Shown piece after piece: positions 46,657 through 55,733 of a stretch of 64,000 bases of DNA. Origin of the DNA: Sinorhizobium medicae (GTDB taxonomy: Bacteria; Pseudomonadota; Alphaproteobacteria; Rhizobiales; Rhizobiaceae); contig NZ_VITA01000024.1 in the NCBI RefSeq assembly GCF_007827695.1, positions 1-64,000 on the forward strand, read 5' to 3'. Numbering within the stretch: the stretch's first letter is position 1; each line of letters begins with the position of its first letter. The translations under genes were made by a program, and so were the position numbers. The notes beneath the pieces are model-generated. The model searched no databases. It saw nothing but the letters and a program-made list of their open reading frames with translations, and was not told where the DNA came from.

Positions 46657-47562
46657 TTAGCCGGCTGTCCGGCTCAGTTCAGCTTCGAAGGCTTCGAGAA
46701 CCTGCGAAGGGCGTGCAACCGCGTCGGCGAGGCCGGCATCAACCGCCTTCTGTCCGCGATAGACCCGCGCCTCAGTGGCGAGAGCGGATTGCTGTGTCAG
46801 CCGGCCGGCACGGTACCGCGCGACGGTGGCTGCAAATTCGACGCGAAGCTCTTCGAGCTCGGCGAGTTCCTGCTGAAGCACATCGTCGGGGATGGCCTCA
46901 TAGGGATTGAAGTCGGCCTTGTGCTCGCCGGCCTTCAGGATCGTGACCTTCAGGCCCTCTTTCGCGAGCCACGCGCTCATGTCGACATGCATCGAGATGA
47001 CGCCAATAGAGCCGCAGATGCCGGTCTGCGGAATGACCAGCTGCCGGCAGGGCGAGGCGAGCAGATAACCGGCAGAGCACGCATGATCCGTCAGGACCGC
47101 GATGGTGGGTTTCACCTGCGAAAGCTCGAAGATCTGCTCAGCGCAATCGAAAGCGCCGGTCACCTCACCGCCATAGCTATCGACCTCGAACACAACGGCC
47201 TTGATGTCGTCGCGGTCGATGCAATCACGGACCTGCACTCCGATCGCCTCGTAGCTGGTCATGCCGCAGGACTTGCCGATCCACTTGCCCTTGTTGACGA
47301 GCGATCCCTCGATCTCGATCAGGGCGATGCCCGGAGCAATGAGATCCGGCCCCTTGTAAAGGGCGTCACCCCAATAGTCGGTGGCATCCCGAAGCTTCTC
47401 GCCGACGAGACCCATCTCTTCGCCACCGGCGACATGCGCTGGAGCGTCCGGGCTGCCGAGCACGCGCGGGCCGAAGGCCCGCGCAATGATGTCGCCCTTC
47501 GACGGATGCAGCATCAGCGGCGTGCCGAACATCCGACTGGCGATTTCGGGATAGTTCCTCAT
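46657..47562 (-). CDS. Capsid assembly protease, S49 family (lambda C-like)
   Basis: A 301-residue peptidase. The nucleophile Ser is in DHACSAGYLLAS near residue 163 and the catalytic Lys lies in AGEHKADFNPYE near 210. VEGSLVNKG and ICGSIGVISMHVD complete the SppA-like pattern. It matures the prohead by cleaving scaffold and portal. The start overlaps the portal stop (ATGA). Confidence 0.92.
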   Translation of the reverse strand: MRNYPEIASRMFGTPLMLHPSKGDIIARAFGPRVLGSPDAPAHVAGGEEMGLVGEKLRDATDYWGDALYKGPDLIAPGIALIEIEGSLVNKGKWIGKSCGMTSYEAIGVQVRDCIDRDDIKAVVFEVDSYGGEVTGAFDCAEQIFELSQVKPTIAVLTDHACSAGYLLASPCRQLVIPQTGICGSIGVISMHVDMSAWLAKEGLKVTILKAGEHKADFNPYEAIPDDVLQQELAELEELRVEFAATVARYRAGRLTQQSALATEARVYRGQKAVDAGLADAVARPSQVLEAFEAELSRTAG

Positions 47563-49283
47563 GCCGATTTCCTTCTGGAGATCCTCGGGATGCCGGCATA
47601 ATGCCGACGCGCCGAGGTGCGGCCGTTGACCTCTTCCTCGGTTTCGTCGCCCGGTTCGGCTGGCGGAGCCGCACTCGCCTGCGATCTGGCTTCGGGCTTG
47701 CCCGGGTCGGGATCAAGCCCGAGCCGCTCGTAGAACGCCCTTTCCCGCGCGCGCTGCTGCGCATCCATCTTCCAGTCCCGTCCCTGCTCGGCGGCTTCCT
47801 GCTGGAGCGTGGTGAGATTGCCGGCGAGCCGCTCGCTGGCGGCCTGCGCCTCGCGCAGCGGGTCGATCCAGCCTCGGCCGGGGCCGATCCAGTCCGCATG
47901 GCACCATGCTGCCGGGTTCTGTTCGAAGGGAACCGCGCCCGCGGGAAGCTCGATCAGGCCCTTGTCGAACACCTCCTCGAGCCATGCCCGATAGATCGGC
48001 GCCATGAACTGCGAGGCGAAGCCGCCCTTCTTGGCGGTGAAGCCGCGCCAGATCTCGAGGAGTGCCGCGCGTGCGGACGAATAGTTCACCTGGCTCCAGT
48101 CCATGGTGAGCTGCTCGTAGGTGACGCCGATTGCGCTGGCGACCTTGCGCAGCGCCGCATTGACGAAGGCCTCGAAATTGGCATTCGGGTGCTCCGGCTT
48201 GGTCAGCGTCGCCTTTTCGCCCGGCTGCAGCGTGTTGATGCGAACGCCGGGCAAGTCGATCGGTGCGGCGCCGTAATAGGCCTTCTGCGCGGCCGACATT
48301 TCGCCGAAGAGCTTGGCGATACCGTCATTGCCGTAATCCGCGCCCATCGCTTCGAGCATCTCTTCCGGATCGAAGGGCGTTTCGATGAAGGCAGCCATGA
48401 CAGCGTTCAGCATTGCCGCCTGGCTCTCATAGTCCTCGTAGTCGGTCGACTGCTTGATCGACCGCATGACCGGAGCCCAGTCGGAAACGCCGCGCGTCAT
48501 GCCGGCGCGCTTCTGCTCGTAGGCGTGCACGACGATCGGGCGCCCCCATTCGGTCTCCCGATCGACATACTCCCAATGCCACAGGCCGGTATTGCCGGCG
48601 AAGAACTCGCCGGGATGCGCCTTGCGGAAGTGATAGCCGACCGGTGCGCCGTATCCGTCGATGGCGACGCCGTCGCGCAGGAACTCTTCGTCCATGCGCC
48701 CGTTCGGATTCGAACACCGGGCCGGATCGACGACATGGATTGCCGTCTGGAACAACGGTGCATTGTCCTGCCAGACGATGACACCGAAGGCCTCGCCCTC
48801 GGGACCGAACCGCTGACGGGCAGCAAGGCCGAGAACGCCGGCCATGGTTTTCGTCCGCTCGGCGTCGCACCATTTGTCGACATCCTGCGTGTAATCGCGC
48901 CACAGGGCCTCGATCTTGTCGGCGATCTCCTCCGCCTGCTCAAACGTCATGTTGAGCGAGACGTGGTTCGGCCGCGCGGCAAGCGTCCAGCCCGAGCCGA
49001 TGATGTTGTCGACGAGGCGCGAGGTGCCGGCGGCGCCCCAGCCGTCGTTACGCGCCACGTCGTTCAGCCGGTCGACCAGCTCGGAGCGCGACCAGGTCAG
49101 CGCCGACTGCCCGGACCAGGTGCCCGGCCGCCATTTGGCAAAGGACGGGTGATCGTAGGATGCACCCTGGTAGGCCGAAGACGCCATCAGCCGGTTCTTC
49201 GCGACCTGCACGCGCGCAGCCGCACGAACTGCCGGCGAAAGCGGTTTTGCATCGGGGCCGAGGATCGTGACGTCGCCGCTCAT
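47559..49283 (-). CDS. Phage portal protein, lambda B family
   Basis: A 574-residue portal of the lambda family: YDHPSFAKWRPGTWS near the N-terminus, ARNDGWGAAGTSRLVDNIIG and SAIGVTYEQLTMDWSQVNYSS are diagnostic. Twelve copies form the DNA entry ring of the head. Its ATG overlaps the stop of the gpW-like gene. Confidence 0.93.
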   Translation of the reverse strand: MSGDVTILGPDAKPLSPAVRAAARVQVAKNRLMASSAYQGASYDHPSFAKWRPGTWSGQSALTWSRSELVDRLNDVARNDGWGAAGTSRLVDNIIGSGWTLAARPNHVSLNMTFEQAEEIADKIEALWRDYTQDVDKWCDAERTKTMAGVLGLAARQRFGPEGEAFGVIVWQDNAPLFQTAIHVVDPARCSNPNGRMDEEFLRDGVAIDGYGAPVGYHFRKAHPGEFFAGNTGLWHWEYVDRETEWGRPIVVHAYEQKRAGMTRGVSDWAPVMRSIKQSTDYEDYESQAAMLNAVMAAFIETPFDPEEMLEAMGADYGNDGIAKLFGEMSAAQKAYYGAAPIDLPGVRINTLQPGEKATLTKPEHPNANFEAFVNAALRKVASAIGVTYEQLTMDWSQVNYSSARAALLEIWRGFTAKKGGFASQFMAPIYRAWLEEVFDKGLIELPAGAVPFEQNPAAWCHADWIGPGRGWIDPLREAQAASERLAGNLTTLQQEAAEQGRDWKMDAQQRARERAFYERLGLDPDPGKPEARSQASAAPPAEPGDETEEEVNGRTSARRHYAGIPRISRRKSA

Positions 49284-49516
49284 CCGAAGATCACTCCCCG
49301 GCTCCGCGCCCGGGCGAAGCGGCGAAGGCCGAGCTTCGCCTCGAGATCGCGGACGTACTGACGAAGCGCGCCGATGTTGGCCGCGGCATAGGCGACGCTC
49401 TCGCCGTTATAGCTGAGCGAGACCTCGGCGCGGCCGATCTCCATCTGGTGCAAGGCCTCACGTGTTTCGTCGAGCCGTGCCAGAAGCACGGCGCGTTCCT
49501 GTTCGGTCAGTGCCAT
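49280..49516 (-). CDS. Head-tail joining protein gpW
   Basis: A 78-residue protein. Helical start (QERAVLLARLDETREALHQM), a beta hairpin (VSLSYNGESVAY) and a second helix (ALRQYVRDLEAKL) match the gpW fold. It sits between terminase large subunit and portal exactly as in lambda. Confidence 0.88.
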   Translation of the reverse strand: MALTEQERAVLLARLDETREALHQMEIGRAEVSLSYNGESVAYAAANIGALRQYVRDLEAKLGLRRFARARSRGVIFG

Positions 49517-49526
49517 ATGGATCTTC

Positions 49527-51569
49527 CTAGCGGTTTCGCTGCGCTGCCCGGGCGGCGCGCGCGAGGGCGGCAGCGACGAGCGGCGATTGCTGTTCTGCCG
49601 TGGCGCTCTCGCCCGCGGCAGGTTCGGTCTTGACGGCGATCTGGTTCAGATGATCCTCGAGATCGCCCTGTTGCGGCGCTTCAAGCCGCCCGAGGCGATC
49701 GGCGATCGCGTCCCATTCCTCATCGGTCCAATAGGGCACGCCCCAGCGATAGGCACCGGCCAGGCTCTGATTGAGCATGTCGATGATTTCGTTGCGCTTG
49801 CCCTCGGCGAGCTTCCAGACGTAGCGGGTGTGACCGCTCCGGGACTTCTCGGGTACGCGGGCTTCCGATGTCGCCTGCTGGTAGAAATCGTCTCCGAAGC
49901 CGCGGGCGAAACGGATGTAGCCCGCCTGCTCCGGATCGTCTTTCTTGTAGTCCCGATAGAGCCGGATCTTGAAGGCCGAGGCGTTGAAGGTGAAGAATCG
50001 CGAGGACCACTTCTGCTTCTTCGGCTTGCCCTTTCGGTCGTACTCTTTCGTCTGCACGATCGGCGGTGCGGCTTCCGTGTTGCCGCCGCGCACCATGATG
50101 ACGCGTGATTTCGGATGCTTGCGAACCCAGTTCCAGACATCGTCAGTATAGGCGTTGCCGTCGATCGCGACCCGATCGGCCGTGCGCTTGCGGCCGGCAT
50201 CGTCGAGCCATTCGCGCTGCAGCAGCCGATCGAGAGCGGCGCGAACCTCCGGCTCGGAGATATGGCCGGAATGTTCCTTGGCGTCCGCCAGGTGGTTGCC
50301 GGCGCGATGGTCGACAACGCCGTGGTCGATGACGGCCCGGTACCGATTCCTGCCGTAACCGACAAGCAACCACTCGACACGGTCGCCCTGCACGTCCATG
50401 CCAAGCATCAGCGCCAGCGCCTCGGAGGGGATGACACCGCGCTGGAAGCCCTGATCCTCGGCGCGATCGCGGAGCACTTCCCAATCGATCGCCTTGTTGT
50501 CCGCCTCGAAAGCGAGCCCGAGCCAGTCGTTCCAGAACGTCTGCTCGGCGCCCGAACCCTTTTCCCGGTTCTCCGGTCCGCCGGCCTGGACCGTCAGCCA
50601 CTCGCGCACCAGGTTCTCCCAACGTTCAAACGGCGAATAGGCCATCCAGATGCGGAAGGAGCGATGGCGGCGGCCGCGCTCCGGATATTTGGCAACCCAC
50701 TTCGCGCCGTTTTCCGGCTTCACCATCCATTCGCGGTGGTGCTCGTGGATCTCGCAGCCGCAACGGATGCAGACGAAATGCGCCTGCTCGGGATGCTCGG
50801 GATCGATATGATCCCGCATGTTCTCCCAGCGCAGCTCCTGCAGCTCGTGGCAGTGCGGACATGGGACGTGGTAGGTCTCCTGCGTCCCCTCCTGATAGTT
50901 CGCTGTGATCTTGCAGCCCGGCGAGACCATCGGCGTCGAGATCTTGAAGATCTTGCCGTTGAAGAACGCCTTGCTGCGGCTGTCCGCCTGCACTTCCGGA
51001 TCACCGGCCTCGTTCATCTGCCACTTGGCAAGATCGTCCTGGACCTGCTTTCGCGGCGAGATCATCGACAGGCCCGCCGGCGAGTTGGCGCCGGCCGCCT
51101 GGATGGCGCCGCGCCCGTCGACGCGTTCCTTGTAGAGCACCGAGTTGCTCGCATCGCGGCTGTTTTGTGAAAACAGCTTCGCGACCGCCGGCATCTCGCG
51201 CACCAGCGGCATCAGCTTCGTCTTCGACCAGCGCGCCGCGTTCTCCTCGGTCGGGTGGACATAGAGGAAATCGCCGGGCGCCATGTCGAGCGATCCGAGC
51301 GTGAAGATGTTGGCGCAGATGGTGCCGCCAATCTGCGCCGACTTCGCCAGGCTGACGATGTTGCACGGATCTTCGGGCGACAGCGCCCGCAGGATCTCCG
51401 AGAAGAACGGCACCAGGTCTTCGTTGTACGGCCCCGGATGGTCCGTGATGCGTTCCGAGAACACGATGTTCCGCTTCGCCCAGTCGAGATAATCGACTGC
51501 CGGCGGCGGCTCGCAGATCTCGGCCAGCACGCTGAGAGCGAGCCGCTCGGGATTGAACAACACGGTCAT
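49527..51569 (-). CDS. Terminase large subunit, GpA family
   Basis: A 680-residue DNA packaging motor. The N-terminal ATPase has IVSLAKSAQIGGT (Walker A-like) and FLYVHPTEENAARW. A zinc-binding insert (CPHCHEL, CIRCGCEIHEHH) lies near 235-285. The nuclease domain begins near LMLGMDVQGDRVEWLLVGYG. GpA-type terminases cut at cos sites, so the phage is probably a cos phage. It overlaps the small subunit gene. Confidence 0.94.
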   Translation of the reverse strand: MTVLFNPERLALSVLAEICEPPPAVDYLDWAKRNIVFSERITDHPGPYNEDLVPFFSEILRALSPEDPCNIVSLAKSAQIGGTICANIFTLGSLDMAPGDFLYVHPTEENAARWSKTKLMPLVREMPAVAKLFSQNSRDASNSVLYKERVDGRGAIQAAGANSPAGLSMISPRKQVQDDLAKWQMNEAGDPEVQADSRSKAFFNGKIFKISTPMVSPGCKITANYQEGTQETYHVPCPHCHELQELRWENMRDHIDPEHPEQAHFVCIRCGCEIHEHHREWMVKPENGAKWVAKYPERGRRHRSFRIWMAYSPFERWENLVREWLTVQAGGPENREKGSGAEQTFWNDWLGLAFEADNKAIDWEVLRDRAEDQGFQRGVIPSEALALMLGMDVQGDRVEWLLVGYGRNRYRAVIDHGVVDHRAGNHLADAKEHSGHISEPEVRAALDRLLQREWLDDAGRKRTADRVAIDGNAYTDDVWNWVRKHPKSRVIMVRGGNTEAAPPIVQTKEYDRKGKPKKQKWSSRFFTFNASAFKIRLYRDYKKDDPEQAGYIRFARGFGDDFYQQATSEARVPEKSRSGHTRYVWKLAEGKRNEIIDMLNQSLAGAYRWGVPYWTDEEWDAIADRLGRLEAPQQGDLEDHLNQIAVKTEPAAGESATAEQQSPLVAAALARAARAAQRNR

Positions 51570-52207
51570 TGCTGCTCGTCCTCGACATGCTCGTCCAACT
51601 CGGCCGCTGCGTCGGCGAAGTCGCGCGCCTTCTTGGCTCGGTGGTCCCGGAAGGCCTTCAGCAGCACATGGGTCGCATCATGGGTCGACACCGAGAACTG
51701 CGCGGCGATCGCCTTCGCCATCTCGGGGATGGCCTGTTCCATGACCTTGAACGCCTCGGCCACGGCCTTGACCATCTCTCGCCGAGCATCGTCGGTCAGC
51801 ATGTACCGGCCGAGCTCGAGCGCTTCCTCGCGCTCCATGCGCGCGGTGGTGATCTTTTGCTGTTTCAGCTTCTCGGCCGCGACCTCGTCAATGAACGGGT
51901 CGACGATGACGGTCGGCTTTAAAGGCGCCTTCGGCTTCTCCGGCACGTCGAACGACAGCTCGGAAGCTAATGGTGCCGGCGGCGATCGCGTCGCAGTGCC
52001 GTTCGCTCCGAACCGCTGCGACGGGTCGAGGGTCTTGCGCAGCTGCTCGACCGCAACCGATGCGCGGATCTTCGCGTTCCGCCCCTCGCCTTCGAGCGCA
52101 TCGCCGAAGATCTTCCGCTCCGCGATGTACTGCGAGATGCGCCCGGCACTGACGCCGACATGAGCCGCAAACGCGCTCTTCGTCATGATGTCAGCTGCAA
52201 GGCTCAT
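51566..52207 (-). CDS. Terminase small subunit (Nu1-like)
   Basis: A 213-residue protein with an N-terminal winged-helix motif (KSAFAAHVGVSAGRISQYIAE) that would bind the cos region. A middle charged helix and a C-terminal domain (EQAIPEMAKAIAAQFSVSTH) that contacts the large subunit follow. CTTTAG-type repeats lie immediately upstream, a plausible binding region. Confidence 0.85.
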   Translation of the reverse strand: MSLAADIMTKSAFAAHVGVSAGRISQYIAERKIFGDALEGEGRNAKIRASVAVEQLRKTLDPSQRFGANGTATRSPPAPLASELSFDVPEKPKAPLKPTVIVDPFIDEVAAEKLKQQKITTARMEREEALELGRYMLTDDARREMVKAVAEAFKVMEQAIPEMAKAIAAQFSVSTHDATHVLLKAFRDHRAKKARDFADAAAELDEHVEDEQQ

Positions 52208-52268
52208 CTTTAGGAACGCTCGTTCTTTAGCCCGGCTCTTTAGTTTAGGCTCTGACTTTAGGCTTTAA
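52208..52268. repeat. CTTTAG repeat cluster upstream of the terminase small subunit
   Basis: Four exact CTTTAG copies (52208, 52225, 52238, 52256) and two variants (GTTTAG 52243, CTTTAA 52263) fall within 61 bases, touching the start of the terminase small subunit. The minus-strand motif is CTAAAG. This may be a terminase or cosB binding region. Confidence 0.5.
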
Positions 52269-52355
52269 AAAATCGCTCAGACTGGACAACCTCCGCGGTG
52301 CCAAATACCCGCAGGCGGGCGGATGCCAGGAAGGACCCGCGAACCGTCGGAGGGC

Positions 52356-53102
52356 CTATCGGGCCGTCCGAACCGCCCGCTGAAAGGCAACGGCGAAATG
52401 ATCGTGAACGTTGGCGACCACATACCGCTCGACGACCTCGCGAAGGCGAAGACGGATGCGATACGAGACCTGAGGCACGAACAGGATCACCGGGTGGATG
52501 GCGTTCGTTGCCGGATCACGCTGGTAAACGCCCGGGTAGAGGTGCGAAGGCTGCTTCGGCACGAAGAACCGCTCGTTCTTGTAGTTCTTGTTCCGCTTGA
52601 GCGACGATGATGTGCGGGTACGGGTCGCACCAGCTCCGCGATAGTCGATCTGCAGGTCGGCCATGACGCGGTTGAGAAACCCTTGCGTCATGTTGCCGTA
52701 GCGATCGAGCGGCGCCCGCTTTGCTGGCACGGCCACCAGGTTACGCTGCATCAAGCCACGATCGACGAGCTGCCGTTCGAAGGCCTTATGGGTGCGCATG
52801 CCACCTTCGATCTGCGGACCGAGAAATGCCGTTGCAGGCAATCCGCCCTTCGTGCGGTCGCCGGTGACAACAACCGCTGCCCGCAGGTTCTGCCGCGATG
52901 CCCGGTGATAGACGACGCCCCGCTTTGCATAAGGGGTAGGCCGATCAAAGACCCGATCCATCTCTCGCTGGACTTCGAGGCGACCACCCTTGGCTGTCTC
53001 GTTCAACGTGAGCATGATGGCATAGGGAAGCTGCTTTCGCTCGATGTCCGTCAGGGATCGATTGAATTGCCGAAGATCGACTTTGATGTGAGCGACTATC
53101 AT
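52356..53102 (-). CDS. Phage minor tail protein Z-like, first late gene
   Basis: A 248-residue protein starting MIVAHIKVDLRQFNRSLTDI. LPYAIMLTLNETAKGGRLEV and the strongly basic middle (KRAPLDRYGNMTQGFLNRVM) resemble lambda Z-like minor tail proteins, which act in tail completion. It precedes terminase rather than lying in the tail block, which is unusual. Start 53102 is chosen over the open frame to 53291. Confidence 0.65.
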   Translation of the reverse strand: MIVAHIKVDLRQFNRSLTDIERKQLPYAIMLTLNETAKGGRLEVQREMDRVFDRPTPYAKRGVVYHRASRQNLRAAVVVTGDRTKGGLPATAFLGPQIEGGMRTHKAFERQLVDRGLMQRNLVAVPAKRAPLDRYGNMTQGFLNRVMADLQIDYRGAGATRTRTSSSLKRNKNYKNERFFVPKQPSHLYPGVYQRDPATNAIHPVILFVPQVSYRIRLRLREVVERYVVANVHDHFAVAFQRAVRTAR

Positions 53103-53199
53103 CAGAGGCCGGAAATATCCGAGAGGGTTACGCCGACTGGCAGACTTGCTCGGCATACGGGAACGTGATTTTCTGGGCCCATCTGCGGGAGGAACAGTT

Positions 53200-53604
53200 A
53201 TGGGAAAGATGCGCTCAGCATGCATTGCTGCTGTTCTGTTACCGATCGCTGGATGCGTCGGGAACAATTCGGAGTTTACAGTACGAACCAAGCCGGGCGG
53301 CTACCCTGCTGACTTTCAAATATCCCAAGCGGGGGACGTGAACACGTTCCTGCTCAGACACGATCCGCACAAACTGTACTGGTGCGCTCGCAACATTTAC
53401 CGCCTTCGGTGTGAAGCATCGTACCAGTTGCCTGAGCGAGACCCTGTCACTGGCGACGCCGTGACCTATAAGATGAACACCTCGCACGAGCACCAAACTG
53501 TGAGCTTAGTATCGAGCTCCGGAAGATTTTACTATTGCACCGCCTTGGCCTCGAACAGGGATGAGATCAGCTGTATCGGCCCAAGCGCGGCACTAAAGAT
53601 TTGA
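53200..53604 (+). CDS. Small lipoprotein on the opposite strand between early and late genes
   Basis: A 134-residue protein with lipobox PIAGC near residue 17 (signal GKMRSACIAAVLL). The mature part has four Cys (WCARN, RCEASY, YYCTA, SCIG), probably two disulfides. GGGAGGAAC precedes the ATG at 53200. It lies between the NusG-like gene's terminator and the late operon, against both. It may be a lysogenic conversion gene; no family recognised. Confidence 0.7.
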   Translation: MGKMRSACIAAVLLPIAGCVGNNSEFTVRTKPGGYPADFQISQAGDVNTFLLRHDPHKLYWCARNIYRLRCEASYQLPERDPVTGDAVTYKMNTSHEHQTVSLVSSSGRFYYCTALASNRDEISCIGPSAALKI

Positions 53605-53671
53605 TGTTGCTGTGCCTTTTCATAAACGAGCCTTGATGATCGAGAGCCTGCCCATACCTTTTAATCGAAAA

Positions 53672-53691
53672 AGGCGACCTCTCGGCCGCCT
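53672..53691. terminator. Bidirectional terminator between NusG-like gene and lipoprotein
   Basis: Arms AGGCGACC (53672-53679) and GGCCGCCT (53684-53691) form a hairpin with one mismatch. On the minus strand it is followed by TTTTTCG (after the NusG-like gene); on the plus strand by a T-rich stretch (after the lipoprotein). This is the only clear terminator between the early operon and late genes. Confidence 0.7.
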
Positions 53692-53860
53692 GTATTTTGG
53701 TCATAGCTTTCGCACTTGCCCTGAATCGGTGCCTCGGTTGCGAGGCTGTCAAGGCGGGGGCTGACCGGTGTACCGACCTCGGGCTTTTTCGCCCCGCACT
53801 CTCGTGCGTTCTCAGAGGCTCACTGCAGGATCATCAGCTCATCCAATGGCAAGATGACTC

Positions 53861-54520
53861 TCACAACTTCTTCAGCAAAGCAAGAGGCACTGTCACCGGC
53901 ACCTCGCCGCCCATGAAGTCGATCGAGACCACCACGTCGCCACGCCCTTTCTTGCTCGACGTGACCACGGTTGCCCTCCTATCGCAGAACGGACCAGCAG
54001 TGATCCAGACAGGATCTCCAGCCCTCACCACCAGGCCAACAGGGCACTCCCAATCAAAGTTGCCTTTGCGAGCGAGCCCATTGAATCTGCTGACTTCCTT
54101 GTCACTCAGGCGCATGGGCCGATCGCACCCGCCGAGCACATCGATCACATGCTCGACGCCCAGCAATCCGGCGAGATACTCGGATAGCGCCATCATCTGC
54201 ACGAGAACATAACCATGGATCACGGGCATCATCTGACCCTCGATGACACGACCGCGACGGCGAAAATCGGGTCCCTTTCGCATCGGCACTAGCGACCGCA
54301 CGCCCATGGCGTCGAGACTGTTTTCCACAACCTTCTCGCGGCCCGTCCAGACCCGAAGCGCAAACCACGGCGCTTTACCGCCGCTGATTCGGAGATTCGC
54401 CGTGAGCAGCGCACCCTCGTCGACCAGGCCGTCGGTGATTCTTCGCATCCGATCGGCGAAACGATCCTGGCCCTGCAGCGCAATCGGGCTTCCGGTAAAC
54501 GTGCTACGCTGCATGATCAT
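53861..54520 (-). CDS. NusG-family antitermination protein (specialised NusG paralogue)
   Basis: A 219-residue protein. An N-terminal extension of about 45 residues precedes a NusG N-terminal domain (PWFALRVWTGREKVVENSL, HGYVLVQM, DVLGGCDRPMRLSDKEVSRF). The C-terminal KOW-like domain has GDPVWITAGPFCDRRATVV and a final VPVTVPLALLKKL. These align part by part with bacterial NusG. It is the last gene of the early operon, just upstream of the terminator and late genes. It may act on RNA polymerase to read through, like lambda Q or RfaH. Confidence 0.87.
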   Translation of the reverse strand: MIMQRSTFTGSPIALQGQDRFADRMRRITDGLVDEGALLTANLRISGGKAPWFALRVWTGREKVVENSLDAMGVRSLVPMRKGPDFRRRGRVIEGQMMPVIHGYVLVQMMALSEYLAGLLGVEHVIDVLGGCDRPMRLSDKEVSRFNGLARKGNFDWECPVGLVVRAGDPVWITAGPFCDRRATVVTSSKKGRGDVVVSIDFMGGEVPVTVPLALLKKL

Positions 54521-55733
54521 CGCCTTTGCTCCTGTCCGCGAGATAGTCGGAAATTCGTTCTCGGTAGCGCTCGACTGCATCGGCGACGAGGAAGTCGAGA
54601 TCGCCCTCGCCTTCGATCGCCGGGAAATAGACCCACTCCGGCAAGCGCCCTTCCGGGAAGGGCCAGCCGCGGCGCTTGTGCTCACGCTGCCATGCGGCGA
54701 GCAGATCGCCGTCACGCTTCACCGCCTGGAAGCCCTGCCCCGCCTCTTCGAGCGCCAGCGGGCATATCGAACCCTGAGCAGAGCGTGCCCGCTCCTGCAT
54801 GCTGTTCACCGACGGCCATCCGGCGCGCATGCGCTTCTCGGCCATCACGTCCGCAAGGGACACCTGCCCGGCATCGATCTGCATCTGCTCGAACTTCGTC
54901 GGCGGAGCGACGATGCCAGTCGGCGGCAACAGCAGCTCCGAGATCCGCGTCGCCGACCAGAGTTTACCGAAGGGCGCAGCCATCGCGTTCGCCGGCTTTG
55001 CCGCTTCATCCTGCGCCGGGACGTCCATCCAGAGCTTTTCGCCGAAATACGTGGATGGTGCCGGCGTGTGGGACTTCTTCTGCGCCTTCAGCAGCTGCAG
55101 CCAACGGGGGAACCGATCGGCCGCTTCCCGGCGCTCGGCGGCCGTCAGCGCATGCCAAGCACGCCGAGCCGGCTCTTTCGGCATTCCGTCGAACTGAGGC
55201 CAGTTCTTCACCAACGCCCAGAACGCCTTGTCGATCGACTGCGGCGTCTCGGTCTGGCTTTCCTGCCCTTCCGCCTCGCGCGCACCCTCTCTCAAATCTG
55301 ATGGTTCTATTGGTGGTTCTATTACGGTTTGGGTGTCACCGTGACACCCCTCGGCGTCGTCGGTGTCACCCGTCCCTGTCGCCGCTGTCACGGGTGTCAC
55401 CGTGTCATGGGTGACACCGTGACACCCCTCGATAGCCACTTTTGCAGCCTGCAGGCGACCGAGAGCGCTCATATTGAAATCGTAACGGGTACCCTCGCCG
55501 GGCTTCCATCCGCCTTTCTTGCGGACGATCAGGAGACCTTCGTCGACAAACTCGGAAAGGATGCGCTGCACGGTGCGTTCGGAAAGCTCGGTCTCGCGCG
55601 CAAGCCGCCCGACGGTCGGCCAAATGCCCTTGCCGTCGTCGTCGGCGAAGTCCGCCAGGCGCACGGCCAGCATCTTCCGGTTCGTTGAACCCAGATGCGC
55701 TTTGAATAATTGTGACATGATGGCGATGCTCAT
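54504..55733 (-). CDS. Replication initiator-like protein with N-terminal winged helix (lambda O-like)
   Basis: A 409-residue protein. The N-terminal 100 residues form a HTH_36-type winged helix (WPTVGRLARETELSERTVQR, DEGLLIVRKKGG). A linker of about 70 residues follows, carrying repeated EGCHG[VD]T segments encoded by a cluster of TGTCACC repeats, then a C-terminal DnaD-like or partner-binding part. Repeats inside an initiator gene recall lambda ori within O. Downstream overlap with the NusG-like gene is 17 bases. Confidence 0.78.
   Translation of the reverse strand: MSIAIMSQLFKAHLGSTNRKMLAVRLADFADDDGKGIWPTVGRLARETELSERTVQRILSEFVDEGLLIVRKKGGWKPGEGTRYDFNMSALGRLQAAKVAIEGCHGVTHDTVTPVTAATGTGDTDDAEGCHGDTQTVIEPPIEPSDLREGAREAEGQESQTETPQSIDKAFWALVKNWPQFDGMPKEPARRAWHALTAAERREAADRFPRWLQLLKAQKKSHTPAPSTYFGEKLWMDVPAQDEAAKPANAMAAPFGKLWSATRISELLLPPTGIVAPPTKFEQMQIDAGQVSLADVMAEKRMRAGWPSVNSMQERARSAQGSICPLALEEAGQGFQAVKRDGDLLAAWQREHKRRGWPFPEGRLPEWVYFPAIEGEGDLDFLVADAVERYRERISDYLADRSKGDDHAA
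55331..55427. repeat. Iteron-like TGTCAC repeat cluster, candidate replication origin
   Basis: About eight copies of TGTCACC or its complement occur in 97 bases inside the initiator gene. GGGTGTCACCGTGACACCC (55331-55349) is a perfect 9-1-9 palindrome. More copies start at 55364, 55386, 55395, 55411 and 55419. The surrounding gene is GC-rich but without other such repeats. Confidence 0.6.

Noticed and set aside
46113..47601. Plus-strand frames opposite the protease and scaffold genes
   Set aside because: The minus strand carries the S49 peptidase motifs; these are shadows.
47601..49361. 586-codon open frame antisense to the portal gene
   Set aside because: The portal frame has family motifs throughout; the antisense frame has no domain and unnatural composition.
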